This document shows, in pieces, positions 45,292 to 53,647 of a DNA stretch of 64,000 nucleotides (the first letter of the stretch is position 1; each line of letters opens with the position of its first letter). The stretch comes from Aidingimonas lacisalsi (GTDB lineage Bacteria; Pseudomonadota; Gammaproteobacteria; Pseudomonadales; Halomonadaceae). Below the pieces are notes generated by a model. It worked only from the letters and a program-made list of their open reading frames with translations. It ran no database searches and was not told the DNA's origin. Where the stretch lies: NCBI RefSeq assembly GCF_008079445.1, contig NZ_VRYH01000003.1, forward strand, positions 124,001-188,000. The letters run 5' to 3'. A program made the position numbers and the translations under genes.

Positions 45292-45906
45292 TCAGTCCGG
45301 TAGGAATAGGCGTCCCTTGAGTCGAGCATGAAGCTCAGTTGACGAAGGACCATCGTCCTCTGGCCAACCTACGGACAGGGTGACCCCGGCGCTGTCGTAA
45401 TCGGCCCGTTCGATAGGAATGGCGTGATCGGCTAACCAGGCCCTGGTCTCTGCTTCACTGGCGAAATCGACTTGCAAGCGACGTTGTCGTCGTTCGATGT
45501 GGTCCCGGCGGGGCAGACTGGCAAGAGCCTGGTTTACCGCCTGGGCATAAGCTCGCGCCAGCCCCCCGGTACCGAGTTTGGTGCCGCCGAAATAGCGAGT
45601 GACAACACAACCGATCTGGCCCAGATCAGCACCTTCCAGCACGCGGTACATCGGCCGGCCGGCGGTGCCACCGGGCTCACCGTCATCGGAAAAGCCGATG
45701 GCATTCTGTTCGCCAGGCGCTCCGGCGATGAAGGCATGGCAGTGGTGGCTGGCATCAGGGTAGGCTTGCCTGGCCTGATGCAGCAGGATGTCGACATCCT
45801 CGATGCAAGACGTATAGGCAACCCAGGCGATGAACCGGCTTTTTTCGACGTTCAGTTCGCTATCGTGCCGTTGGCCTGGCTCCAGGTCGGGGATCGAGTA
45901 ACGCAT
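45292..45906 (-). CDS. yigZ: YigZ/IMPACT (UPF0029) family protein
   Basis: A 204-residue two-domain cytoplasmic protein. The N-terminal IMPACT domain has KSRFIAW, the conserved SDDGEPGGTAGRPMYRVLEG and CVVTRYFGGTKLGTGGLARAYAQAV (in two parts). The C-terminal DUF1949 ferredoxin-like domain covers about 140-200. The bacterial function is not established. Eukaryotic IMPACT binds GCN1. Its ATG shares one base with the stop of the LexA-like gene (TGATG), so it is translated from the same SOS-boxed transcript unless it also has an internal promoter. Confidence 0.9.
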   Translation of the reverse strand: MRYSIPDLEPGQRHDSELNVEKSRFIAWVAYTSCIEDVDILLHQARQAYPDASHHCHAFIAGAPGEQNAIGFSDDGEPGGTAGRPMYRVLEGADLGQIGCVVTRYFGGTKLGTGGLARAYAQAVNQALASLPRRDHIERRQRRLQVDFASEAETRAWLADHAIPIERADYDSAGVTLSVGWPEDDGPSSTELHARLKGRLFLPD

Positions 45907-46376
45907 CAGGCAGCCGTCGCGGGTTGGCGCATCACACCCATGACCAGTCCGAGCACTTGAATGTCGTCGTTCTTCAGATAAATGGGATCCATGTCATGGT
46001 TGGCGGGCTGTAATCTCACACCGGATTTCTCGATATAGAACTTTTTGAGAGTGACTTCCTGATCGTTGATCATCACGACGGCGGTCTCGCCGTTTTCGGC
46101 GCTTTCTTGTCGCTCGATGATGATGACGTCACCGTCGAAGATGTTGCAGTCGATCATGGAGTTTCCGCAGACCCGAAGGGCGTAAGTGTTGCGTTTGACC
46201 ATGCGCGATGGTATCTGGACATAGGATTCATCGGGGCAGGCCTCGATAGGTAGACCGGCCGCTACGCGACCCAGCAAGGGTATATCGATCAGATCCTCAT
46301 CCTTGATCTCTTCCCAAGCATCGCTCATGGGCAGGTTAGGCTGTCGGTACAGGTAGTGCGGAGTCGTTTGCAGCAT
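45906..46376 (-). CDS. LexA/UmuD-like S24 autoprotease without a DNA-binding domain
   Basis: A 156-residue protein aligning by eye with the C-terminal half of LexA: IPLLGRVAAGLPIEA with the Ala40-Gly41 cleavage site, VCGNSMIDCNIFDGDVIII with the nucleophile Ser73, and INDQEVTLKKFY with the catalytic Lys111, then GVRLQPANHDM and VLGLVMGVMRQ. The first 30 residues (MLQTTPHYLYRQPNLPMSDA onward) do not look like a winged helix, so it cannot bind operators as LexA does. It is longer than UmuD and no umuC follows. ATG 46376 has AGGGAG 8 bases upstream; ATGs at 46382 and 46412 are alternatives. An SOS box at 46430-46445 precedes it. yigZ follows with overlapping stop/start. Confidence 0.85.
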   Translation of the reverse strand: MLQTTPHYLYRQPNLPMSDAWEEIKDEDLIDIPLLGRVAAGLPIEACPDESYVQIPSRMVKRNTYALRVCGNSMIDCNIFDGDVIIIERQESAENGETAVVMINDQEVTLKKFYIEKSGVRLQPANHDMDPIYLKNDDIQVLGLVMGVMRQPATAA

Positions 46377-46429
46377 GATCATTACTCCCTGGACGCGGTG
46401 CAGGCCTGTCATGCAGGGCGCATGATGAC

Positions 46430-46445
46430 CTGTTTATATTTACAG
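46430..46445 (-). promoter_or_regulatory. LexA operator (SOS box) of the LexA-like gene
   Basis: CTGTTTATATTTACAG is an exact CTGT-N8-ACAG with an all-AT spacer, 54 bases upstream of the ATG at 46376. On the minus strand it overlaps a -10-like TATAAA. It lies in the 252-base divergent gap shared with ccmA, 184 bases from the ccmA start, so control of ccmA is unlikely. Confidence 0.85.
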
Positions 46446-46628
46446 TTATTTTGAAGCTTAGCAACCTTTGACGATCTGGCAAGTGGATCGGCCGGCATGG
46501 ATCTTGTACGTCGATGGACCGTTGCCTGATCTTACACTAAAGTCATTGGCTGACGCAGCGCCAATGCTGGCGGGGAAAGGGCTTTCCATGTAGAGTGCCG
46601 AGCGGATTACCGATGCTGGGAGACACTG

Positions 46629-47264
46629 GTGAGCTTTCGCCTGCAAGCACAGGAGTTGACCTGTGAGCGCGACGATCGTTGCCTTTTCCGTGACCTCGAC
46701 ATTGAGGTGGGAAGTGGTGATCTGGTGCGCATCGAAGGTCCCAATGGTAGTGGGAAGACCACCCTGCTTAAAATTCTTTCCGGTCAACTGGACGATTATC
46801 GGGGCTCTCTCTCGTGGTGTGGCCAGGACTTGAGATCGGTGCGCGGTACCTTCCTTGCTAATCTGCTTTATCTGGGGCATACGTCAGGCGTCAATGCGGG
46901 ATTGACTGCGTTGGAAAACCTGGCCTGGTATCAGGCATTGAGTGGTGATATCGGGGACACTGCCGGTCGTATGGCAGCGCTGGCGTCGGTCGGGCTTGCA
47001 GGTTTCGAGGACGTCCTGGTAGCTCAGCTCTCAGCCGGTCAACAGCGTCGTGTCGCACTGGCGCGCCTGGAACTGACGCCACGCCCACTGTGGATCCTCG
47101 ACGAACCGTTCACCGCAATCGACAAGGAGGGTGTGGCCGCTCTGGAACATCGACTTGTCAGTCATGTGAGTCAGGGGGGCAGCGTGCTGATGACGACGCA
47201 TCACGAAATGCCTTCCCTTGGTCAGGTACGTTCCATTCGGCTGGGCGAGATGAGGTGGCAATGA
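46629..47264 (+). CDS. ccmA: Cytochrome c biogenesis ATP-binding export protein CcmA
   Basis: A 211-residue ABC ATPase that, with CcmB and CcmC, releases haem-loaded CcmE. Walker A GPNGSGKTTLLK near residue 37, signature LSAGQQRRVALAR and Walker B LWILDEPFTAID are complete. It starts with GTG at 46629, with GGGAG upstream. It is the first gene of ccmABCDEFGHI, and its TGA overlaps the ccmB ATG (ATGA). No clear promoter: TACACT at 46533-46538 is a possible -10 without a good -35. Confidence 0.95.
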   Translation: MSFRLQAQELTCERDDRCLFRDLDIEVGSGDLVRIEGPNGSGKTTLLKILSGQLDDYRGSLSWCGQDLRSVRGTFLANLLYLGHTSGVNAGLTALENLAWYQALSGDIGDTAGRMAALASVGLAGFEDVLVAQLSAGQQRRVALARLELTPRPLWILDEPFTAIDKEGVAALEHRLVSHVSQGGSVLMTTHHEMPSLGQVRSIRLGEMRWQ

Positions 47265-47977
47265 GTCATGTCGGTCCCCTCACGTTACGGGAACCCCGTG
47301 GCGGTCTTGGAGTCGCAGTGGTGGCTACCCTACGTCGGGATATGACGTTGAAATTGCGTCGTCGCAGCGAAGTCATGAACCCGCTGGTGTTTTTTGCCCT
47401 GGTCATAACGCTGTTCCCGTTGGGGGTCGCCCCCGAGAGCAAGCTGTTGTCGACGATCGCGCCGGGATTGTTATGGGTAGCGGCGTTGCTGGCGACACTG
47501 CTTTCGCTGGATTCGTTGTTTCGGGTGGATTTCGATGATGGCAGCCTTGAACAGATGATGCTGTCGCATCAGCCATTGGCGATGCTGGTGTTGCCCAAGG
47601 TGGCGGCTCACTGGCTATTGACGGGTTTGCCGCTGGCGTTGATGGCGCCCCTTTTGGGTGTTCTGCTGTCATTGCCGGCGGGTAGCTATGGCGTACTCAG
47701 TCTCTCGCTGGCACTGGGGAGCGCCAGCCTGAGCCTGGTGGGCGCCATCGGGGCAGCGCTTACCGTCGGCGTGTCGCGGGGGGGCGTGTTATTGTCATTG
47801 CTGGTGTTACCGTTGTATATCCCGGTACTCATATTTGGTACTGGCGCCATTCAGGCGGCGATCGCCGGCAGCGGTGTAGCGCCGCATCTGGCAATGTTAG
47901 GCGCGATGCTTGCGGCCGCGCTCATGCTGGCACCCTGGGCCATTGCAGCGTCGCTTCGCATCAGTCTCAATGGATAA
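47261..47977 (+). CDS. ccmB: Haem exporter membrane protein CcmB
   Basis: A 238-residue inner-membrane protein with six hydrophobic segments, the membrane partner of CcmA. Family stretches: RDMTLKLRRRSEVMNPLVFFALVITLFPLGV (several parts), GLLWVAALLATLLSLDSLFR, DGSLEQMMLSHQPLAML and LPLYIPVLIFGTGA. It is slightly longer than the common 220 residues because of about 15 extra N-terminal residues. The ATG overlaps ccmA. An upstream in-frame start would lie within ccmA and is rejected. 44 bases separate it from ccmC. Confidence 0.94.
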   Translation: MSHVGPLTLREPRGGLGVAVVATLRRDMTLKLRRRSEVMNPLVFFALVITLFPLGVAPESKLLSTIAPGLLWVAALLATLLSLDSLFRVDFDDGSLEQMMLSHQPLAMLVLPKVAAHWLLTGLPLALMAPLLGVLLSLPAGSYGVLSLSLALGSASLSLVGAIGAALTVGVSRGGVLLSLLVLPLYIPVLIFGTGAIQAAIAGSGVAPHLAMLGAMLAAALMLAPWAIAASLRISLNG

Positions 47978-48021
47978 CGAGCATAATTAATGACAACGAC
48001 CGATTGAGGACTAGCTAAGGC

Positions 48022-48759
48022 ATGTGGCGCATTATTCACCAACTCGGGTCTCCCAAGGGCTTCTATACCTTGAGTGCGAGACTGCAACCCTGGGTCTGGG
48101 CTGCCGCCGCGTTGCTGATGCTGATCGGTGGCCTTTGGGGGTTGCTGTATGCGCCGGCGGATTACCAGCAGGGCGATAGCTTCCGCATCATCTACGTTCA
48201 TGTGCCGGCGGCATTCCTGGCACAATCGATTTTCGTTGGCCTTGCCGTTGCCGCCGTCGTTTTCCTGGTCTGGAAAATCAAAGTCGCCGACATGGCTGCA
48301 TCGGTCATGGCACCGTTCGGTGCGGGAATGACATTCGTGGCTCTGTTTTCCGGTGCTGTATGGGGAGTGCCGACATGGGGGACCTGGTGGGTATGGGATG
48401 CGCGTCTTACCTCGATGCTGATCCTGTTATTCCTCTACATTGGCATCATTGCGCTGCGCGGGGCATATGCGCACCGAGACAGCGGCTCGCGAGCCGCTTC
48501 CGTGCTGGCCATCGTTGGCGTGATCAATATCCCTATCATCAAGTATTCTGTCGAGTGGTGGAATACCCTTCATCAGCCGGCCACGTTCAGTATCACCGAG
48601 CGCCCAGCAATGCCGGCGGAAATGTGGCTCCCCTTGCTATTGATGGTGGTCGGCTTCTATTGCTTTTGCATCGCCTTGACGCTGATGCGCACGCGCAATG
48701 AAATACTGCGCCGGGAGTCGAGCAAACGCTGGGTGCGTGACTTGGTGAGGGGGCAGTGA
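48022..48759 (+). CDS. ccmC: Haem exporter protein CcmC
   Basis: A 245-residue inner-membrane haem-handling protein with six membrane helices. The tryptophan-rich WWD signature ([18 protein letters not shown]) faces the periplasm and is followed by conserved histidine-containing loops ([12 protein letters not shown] before it, [12 protein letters not shown] after it) that ligate haem. It loads haem onto CcmE. Its stop overlaps the ccmD ATG. Confidence 0.96.
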   Translation: MWRIIHQLGSPKGFYTLSARLQPWVWAAAALLMLIGGLWGLLYAPADYQQGDSFRIIYVHVPAAFLAQSIFVGLAVAAVVFLVWKIKVADMAASVMAPFGAGMTFVALFSGAVWGVPTWGTWWVWDARLTSMLILLFLYIGIIALRGAYAHRDSGSRAASVLAIVGVINIPIIKYSVEWWNTLHQPATFSITERPAMPAEMWLPLLLMVVGFYCFCIALTLMRTRNEILRRESSKRWVRDLVRGQ

Positions 48760-48962
48760 TGGCGTTCGATTCTGTGTCTTCCTTCCTGGCCATGGGGGGG
48801 TATGCCGCTTATGTTTGGCCTGCTTGGGGAGTGACCCTGGCGTTGTTGGTGGGTGCAGTGATCCATGCGCGGGCCGAACGACGCCTGTTGATGCGCGATC
48901 TGAAGCGTCGGGAACGCCGCCAGACTCATGTCTCGTCGAAGGAAGGCGTCGATGCATCCTAA
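48759..48962 (+). CDS. ccmD: Haem exporter protein CcmD
   Basis: A 67-residue single-helix membrane protein. MGGYAAYVWPAWGVTLALLV is the typical CcmD start, followed by a basic cytoplasmic tail (RAERRLLMRDLKRRERRQ). It stabilises the CcmC-CcmE complex. The ATG overlaps the ccmC TGA. A GTG one codon upstream is possible. Its last 11 bases overlap ccmE. Confidence 0.9.
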   Translation: MAFDSVSSFLAMGGYAAYVWPAWGVTLALLVGAVIHARAERRLLMRDLKRRERRQTHVSSKEGVDAS

Positions 48963-49419
48963 GCGCAAGCAGAAACTTTTCATTATCATGGGCTTGCTTT
49001 CCCTGGCGGCGATTGCCGTCGGGTTGACGCTTTATGCGCTGCGCAGCAACGTCAACCTGTTTTTCAGCCCGATGCAGATTGCCGACGGAGAAGCCCCGAT
49101 GGAGCGCCAGATTCGAGCCGGCGGTATGGTCAAGGAAGACAGTGTGTCGCGTAATTCCGAGAATCTGGATGTCGTGTTCACTGTCACCGACTATGTGGAC
49201 GATCTGGAAGTGCGCTACAGCGGTATCCTTCCCGACTTGTTCCGGGAGGGACAGGGCGTCGTGGTCGTAGGCGAGATGAGGGAAGGCGGGTATTTCCAGG
49301 CCAGCGAGGTCATGGCCAAACATGACGAGAATTATATGCCCAAGGAAGTGGCCGATGCGCTCGAGGAATCCGGCTATTCACCCGAGGATTATGGGGTAAA
49401 GGTCAAGGGCGCCGATTAA
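48952..49419 (+). CDS. ccmE: Cytochrome c-type biogenesis haem chaperone CcmE
   Basis: A 155-residue periplasmic haem chaperone anchored by one N-terminal helix (about 8-30). The OB-fold domain carries the haem-binding His124 and Tyr128 in AKHDENYMPKEV, where haem is attached covalently before transfer to CcmF/H. NVNLFFSPMQI and IRAGGMVKEDSV are family landmarks. ATG 48952 has AAGGAAGG upstream. An in-frame start eight codons earlier is less likely. Confidence 0.96.
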   Translation: MHPKRKQKLFIIMGLLSLAAIAVGLTLYALRSNVNLFFSPMQIADGEAPMERQIRAGGMVKEDSVSRNSENLDVVFTVTDYVDDLEVRYSGILPDLFREGQGVVVVGEMREGGYFQASEVMAKHDENYMPKEVADALEESGYSPEDYGVKVKGAD

Positions 49420-49429
49420 TGGAGCTGCC

Positions 49430-51430
49430 ATGCCGATCAAGATGATTCCTGAAATTGGCCACTTCGCTCTGATCGTCGCGGTATTGATGGCGGTGATTCA
49501 GACCGTCATGCCACTGGCCGGTGCGGCCACGCGACGCCCTCTGTGGATGGCTTACGCTTCCCCGATGGCAATGGGGCAGTTCATTTTCGTTCTGTTCGCC
49601 TACTTGTGTTTGACAGCCAGCTACATGCTGGACGATTTCAGCGTGGTCAATGTCGCCAACAATTCCAACTCGATGTTGCCTTGGTATTATAAGTTCAGCG
49701 CCGTATGGGGGAATCATGAGGGCTCGGTACTTCTGTGGAGTCTGATCCTTGCCGGTTGGGGGTTCGCTGTCAGTCGCTGCTCGACGGGGCTGCCGCGCGA
49801 TATGGTGGCCCGCGTGCTCGGCGTGATGGGGATGGTCTCGGCCGGTTTCCTGCTGTTCGTGCTGGTGACCTCGAACCCCTTCGAACGTTCGCTCCCCAGG
49901 GTTCCCGCTGATGGTGCCGACCTGAATCCCCTGTTGCAGGATTTTGGTCTGATCATCCATCCGCCCATGCTATACATGGGATATGTGGGGTTTTCCGTGG
50001 TCTTCGCGTTTGCGATTGCCGCCTTGCTCGGTGGTCGGTTGGACTCGGCCTGGACGCGTTGGGTTCGCCCCTGGACGAACGTAGCCTGGGCATTTTTGAC
50101 CGTTGGCATCGCACTGGGGAGTTGGTGGGCCTACTATGAACTCGGCTGGGGCGGCTGGTGGTTCTGGGACCCTGTCGAGAACGCGTCCCTGTTGCCCTGG
50201 TTGACCGGCACCGCCTTGATTCATTCGCTGGCAGTGACCGAGAAGCGGGGAAGTTTCAAGAGTTGGACCGTGTTGCTGGCCATCTTCACCTTCTCGTTGT
50301 CGTTGTTAGGCACGTTTCTGGTGCGCTCTGGCGTACTGACATCGGTTCATTCGTTCGCCAATGATCCCTCACGCGGTCTGTTCATATTGGTCCTGTTGGG
50401 CATCACGGTGGGGCTGTCCCTGTTGGTATTCGCACTGCGCGCCCCTCGGGTCAGTCATGTCGTCGGATTTGGACTGGTCTCACGGGACTCGCTGCTGCTG
50501 GTCAACAACATTCTGCTTGTCATCATGACTGTCACGGTGTTGTTGGGAACACTGTACCCCTTGCTGCTTGATGCCTTCGGACTGGGCAAGATCAGCGTTG
50601 GTCCTCCGTACTTCAATGCGCTGTTCGTACCGTTGACGGTACTGTTATGCATCTTCATGGGACTCGGGCCGGTTGCTCGCTGGAAGCGCATGGCCGGTGG
50701 TGAGTTGCGTCGCCGCTTATGGCTCGCCGGTGTGGTCGCCCTGGCCATCGCCGCTTTGGCACCGCTCGTCTATGGCGGTGAATGGAATCTCTGGGTATCG
50801 CTGGGATTGGTGGCAGCGCTCTGGGTCGTGTTGCCGCTGGTGCGTGACATGACCGACAAGGTTCGCAAGGCAGCGTCGCTCTGGCAGGGGGTGCGGCGTC
50901 AGTCCCTGGCGTATTGGGGCATGGTGCTGGGCCATCTTGGCATGGCGGTCACGATCGTCGGAGTCACGGTGGTATCCAACTACAGCGTTGAGGAAAACGT
51001 GCGTATGGCGCCTGGCGATAGTGCCGACGTGGCAGGCTACACCTTCACTATGACTGGGTTGGAGAGTCGGCGTGGCGCCAACTTCCTGGCCGATACCGCA
51101 ATCATGAAGGTCGAAGGCGATGACGGTGAGCACCTCTTCGTCATGGAACCGGAAAAGCGTCTCTATCTCGCGCGTGGCATGCCGCTGACCCAGGTGGCTT
51201 TGCGCCCCGGCCCGCTGCGTGACCTGTACGTGGCGATGGGTGAGGAGCTCGATGGCGATGCCTGGGCGATGCGTCTCCAGTACAAACCCATGGTGCGTTG
51301 GTTGTGGCTGGGTGCGATACTCATGGCGTCCGGTGGCTTGCTGGCTGTTGTCGACCGTCGCTACCGACGCCGGTCGACCGTCCAGTCGGGCAGTGAGTCG
51401 AGTTCGTCGGCACAGGAGGCGACGGCATGA
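49430..51430 (+). CDS. ccmF: Cytochrome c haem lyase subunit CcmF
   Basis: A 666-residue polytopic inner-membrane protein, the core of the haem lyase. The start EIGHFALIVAVLMAVIQ, the motif SAVWGNHEGSVLLW, and the WWD signature GGWWFWDPVENASLLPWL are intact. Conserved histidines for haem b and c are present in LIIHPPMLYMGYVG and SVHSFANDP. A large periplasmic loop (about 510-610) precedes the last helix. The hydrophilic tail is Ser-rich. The stop overlaps the next ATG (ATGA). Confidence 0.97.
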   Translation: MPIKMIPEIGHFALIVAVLMAVIQTVMPLAGAATRRPLWMAYASPMAMGQFIFVLFAYLCLTASYMLDDFSVVNVANNSNSMLPWYYKFSAVWGNHEGSVLLWSLILAGWGFAVSRCSTGLPRDMVARVLGVMGMVSAGFLLFVLVTSNPFERSLPRVPADGADLNPLLQDFGLIIHPPMLYMGYVGFSVVFAFAIAALLGGRLDSAWTRWVRPWTNVAWAFLTVGIALGSWWAYYELGWGGWWFWDPVENASLLPWLTGTALIHSLAVTEKRGSFKSWTVLLAIFTFSLSLLGTFLVRSGVLTSVHSFANDPSRGLFILVLLGITVGLSLLVFALRAPRVSHVVGFGLVSRDSLLLVNNILLVIMTVTVLLGTLYPLLLDAFGLGKISVGPPYFNALFVPLTVLLCIFMGLGPVARWKRMAGGELRRRLWLAGVVALAIAALAPLVYGGEWNLWVSLGLVAALWVVLPLVRDMTDKVRKAASLWQGVRRQSLAYWGMVLGHLGMAVTIVGVTVVSNYSVEENVRMAPGDSADVAGYTFTMTGLESRRGANFLADTAIMKVEGDDGEHLFVMEPEKRLYLARGMPLTQVALRPGPLRDLYVAMGEELDGDAWAMRLQYKPMVRWLWLGAILMASGGLLAVVDRRYRRRSTVQSGSESSSSAQEATA

Positions 51431-51957
51431 AGCGTCGGTTGCTATTGCTGTTGCCGTTGGCTGGATTCATCGGGTTGGCGATCTTCCTGTACATGGGGTT
51501 ATCGATGGACCCGTTCGGTCGTGATTCGGCACTATTGTCCGAGGAATTTCCCCCCTTTGAACTGTCGACGCTCGCGGAGCCGGATCGTCGTGTCGACGAA
51601 TCGCTGTTCGAAGGGGAGGTCACGGTCGTCAATGTGTGGGGCGAGTGGTGCCCGACCTGCAAGCAGGAAATGCCGCAGTTGCTTGATCTGGCCGATCGTG
51701 GCATTCGCCTCATCGGCATCGATTACAAGGATACGCGCGATAAAGGGCGTGAATTCCTCGATGAGTTCGGTAACCCCTTCGAACTCAACATTTTCGATCC
51801 CAATGGCGACCTGGGCTTCGAGCTTGGCGTTTACGGCGCACCTGAGACATTCATCGTCGATGCTGACGGCGTGATCCGCTATCACCATACCGGCTACATC
51901 AAGCCAGAAGACGTGCGTGACACCATTTTGCCGGAGGTGGAAAAATGGCAGCGATAG
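51427..51957 (+). CDS. dsbE: Thiol:disulfide interchange protein CcmG/DsbE
   Basis: A 176-residue membrane-anchored periplasmic thioredoxin. One N-terminal helix (about 4-24) is followed by a thioredoxin fold with WCPTC (Cys75, Cys78) in VVNVWGEWCPTCKQEMP, and the cis-proline loop GVYGAPETFIVDADG specific to DsbE. It keeps apocytochrome cysteines or CcmH reduced. It overlaps ccmF by 4 bases and ccmH by 13. Confidence 0.96.
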   Translation: MKRRLLLLLPLAGFIGLAIFLYMGLSMDPFGRDSALLSEEFPPFELSTLAEPDRRVDESLFEGEVTVVNVWGEWCPTCKQEMPQLLDLADRGIRLIGIDYKDTRDKGREFLDEFGNPFELNIFDPNGDLGFELGVYGAPETFIVDADGVIRYHHTGYIKPEDVRDTILPEVEKWQR

Positions 51958-52412
51958 GCCGCACCCTGATGGTACTGTGCCTGGTTGCTCTGGCTGGCGC
52001 GGTCAATGCCGATGCCGTGCGCGATTTCGATGATCCGGTCGTGGAAAAACGCTACCGTGAGTTGACGGCGTCGATGCGTTGCCCCAAATGCGAGAATCAG
52101 GCAATCGATGATTCCAACTCGCCGGTTTCCGCGGATATGCGCGATCGGGTGTATACCCTGCTTCAGGAAGGACGTTCGGATCGAGAGATTCAGGATTTCA
52201 TGGTGGATCGTTTTGGCGACTATGTGCTCTACAACCCACGCCTCGAAGGGCGAACCCTGTTGCTCTGGGGGCTGCCTTTTGCATTGCTTGTCGTGGGTGC
52301 CACCGTCGTTGCCCTGATCGTGAGAGTCAGGCGCCGTGCATCCGCTCAGGCACTCTCGGCAGAGGAGCGTGCCCGGCTGGATGAGTTGATTCACAGCGAG
52401 AGGACCGAATGA
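51945..52412 (+). CDS. ccmH: Cytochrome c-type biogenesis protein CcmH
   Basis: A 155-residue protein with a signal peptide (about 1-23), the redox motif RCPKCENQ (Cys46, Cys49) in a three-helix bundle, the stretch RVYTLLQEGRSDREIQDFMVDRFGDYVLY typical of CcmH, and one membrane helix (about 105-125). It is the short form; the TPR part is a separate gene, ccmI. The stop overlaps the ccmI ATG by 4 bases. Confidence 0.95.
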   Translation: MAAIGRTLMVLCLVALAGAVNADAVRDFDDPVVEKRYRELTASMRCPKCENQAIDDSNSPVSADMRDRVYTLLQEGRSDREIQDFMVDRFGDYVLYNPRLEGRTLLLWGLPFALLVVGATVVALIVRVRRRASAQALSAEERARLDELIHSERTE

Positions 52413-53647
52413 CGATACTCTGGCTTGCCTTTGCGCTGCTGTTGCTGCCGGCCCTGTGGCTGCTGGTTCGCCCATTGCGTCTGGCATCCGGCGTGCGCGA
52501 TACCCAACAGTCCTATGAAGCCAATGACGTCACGACACAGCAGAATGTGTCAATTTATCGCCGTCGCCTGGCGTCACTGCAAGCCGCACGCGACCGGGGA
52601 GACGTCGACTCCGTGCGTTTCGAGGAGGATCGCCTCGAGCTTGAGCGCAATCTGCTCGACGATACCCAGGATACGGCGCGCCGCCCTCTCAAGCATGCTG
52701 GCTCGGGACGTATCGCCGTACCTGTCGTCATGCTATTGATGGTGGCAGCCAGCGTGGTGTGGTATCAGCAACGAGGCAGTGAAGGCGACTTATCGTTGTA
52801 TGCCACTCAGCAGAAGGTAAGCAACCACCCCGATGGCTCGAACGCGATGATGATCGAGGCACTCGAGCGAGAAGCTGTTGCGCAGCCCGGCAATCCCAAC
52901 GTCTGGTCCTCGCTGGTTCCTCTGTATCGAGAAACCGGCCAGGCGTCGGAAGCGATCCAGGCGTTGGAGCGCTTGATCGAGTTGGAAGGTCGCCATCCAT
53001 CGCTGCTTGCGCAACTGGCGCAGACCCAGTATTTCGCTGCTGATCGAACCATGAGCGATGAGACGCAAGCTTTGGTGGATGAGGTGTTGCAAGCGGATCC
53101 ACGCAATCCGAGCGTGCTCGGCATGCTGGGAATCCAGGCTTTCGATGAGGCGCGTTACGAGGAGGCCATCGAGCATTGGCGCCGGGCGATTGCGGGCCAT
53201 GACAATCCCGATGCCGCCGCATCGCTACGTGAAGGCATTGCTGAAGCCCAGCGTCGGCTGGGCGTATCGGAGCCCAGGGTCGATGCCGGCATGGCCGGGA
53301 CTGCCGGCATTCGCATACGCGTCAGTCTCGATGAGGCACTGGCTGATCGGGTCGAGACGGGCGATACCGTATATGTGATTGCCCGCGACCCGGAAGGCGA
53401 AGGCCCGCCTCTGGCCGTGGCGCGTGCACGAGCCGATGAGTTGCCGCTGACGTTGACGCTCGATGATGGCCATGCCATGAGCGAGCAGGCGCAACTTTCC
53501 GATGTCAGCGAAGCGAGACTCATGGTGCGTGTGTCCTCCAGTGGCCAGGCCACTCCCCAGCAGGGCGATCTGTTCGGTGAGCACGAGGCCGTTCCTGTAG
53601 GGCGTGACGAGACGGTGGATATCGTCATCGATCGGGTATTCGACTGA
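52409..53647 (+). CDS. ccmI: Cytochrome c biogenesis TPR protein CcmI (CycH)
   Basis: A 412-residue protein with two membrane helices (about 3-20 and 98-115) separated by a cytoplasmic loop with a leucine-zipper-like segment (YRRRLASLQAARDRGDVDSV). The periplasmic TPR domain (about 140-285: NPNVWSSLVPLYRETGQASEAIQALE and NPSVLGMLGIQAFDEARYEEAIEHWRRAI, each over one repeat) binds the apocytochrome C-terminus. A C-terminal beta domain follows. It completes the haem lyase CcmF-H-I. Its TGA shares one base with the smc ATG. Confidence 0.93.
   Translation: MTILWLAFALLLLPALWLLVRPLRLASGVRDTQQSYEANDVTTQQNVSIYRRRLASLQAARDRGDVDSVRFEEDRLELERNLLDDTQDTARRPLKHAGSGRIAVPVVMLLMVAASVVWYQQRGSEGDLSLYATQQKVSNHPDGSNAMMIEALEREAVAQPGNPNVWSSLVPLYRETGQASEAIQALERLIELEGRHPSLLAQLAQTQYFAADRTMSDETQALVDEVLQADPRNPSVLGMLGIQAFDEARYEEAIEHWRRAIAGHDNPDAAASLREGIAEAQRRLGVSEPRVDAGMAGTAGIRIRVSLDEALADRVETGDTVYVIARDPEGEGPPLAVARARADELPLTLTLDDGHAMSEQAQLSDVSEARLMVRVSSSGQATPQQGDLFGEHEAVPVGRDETVDIVIDRVFD

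Noticed and set aside
46430..46445. SOS control of the ccm operon from the shared divergent region
   Set aside because: The box is 184 bases from ccmA and overlaps only the leftward promoter. No ccmA promoter was found near it.
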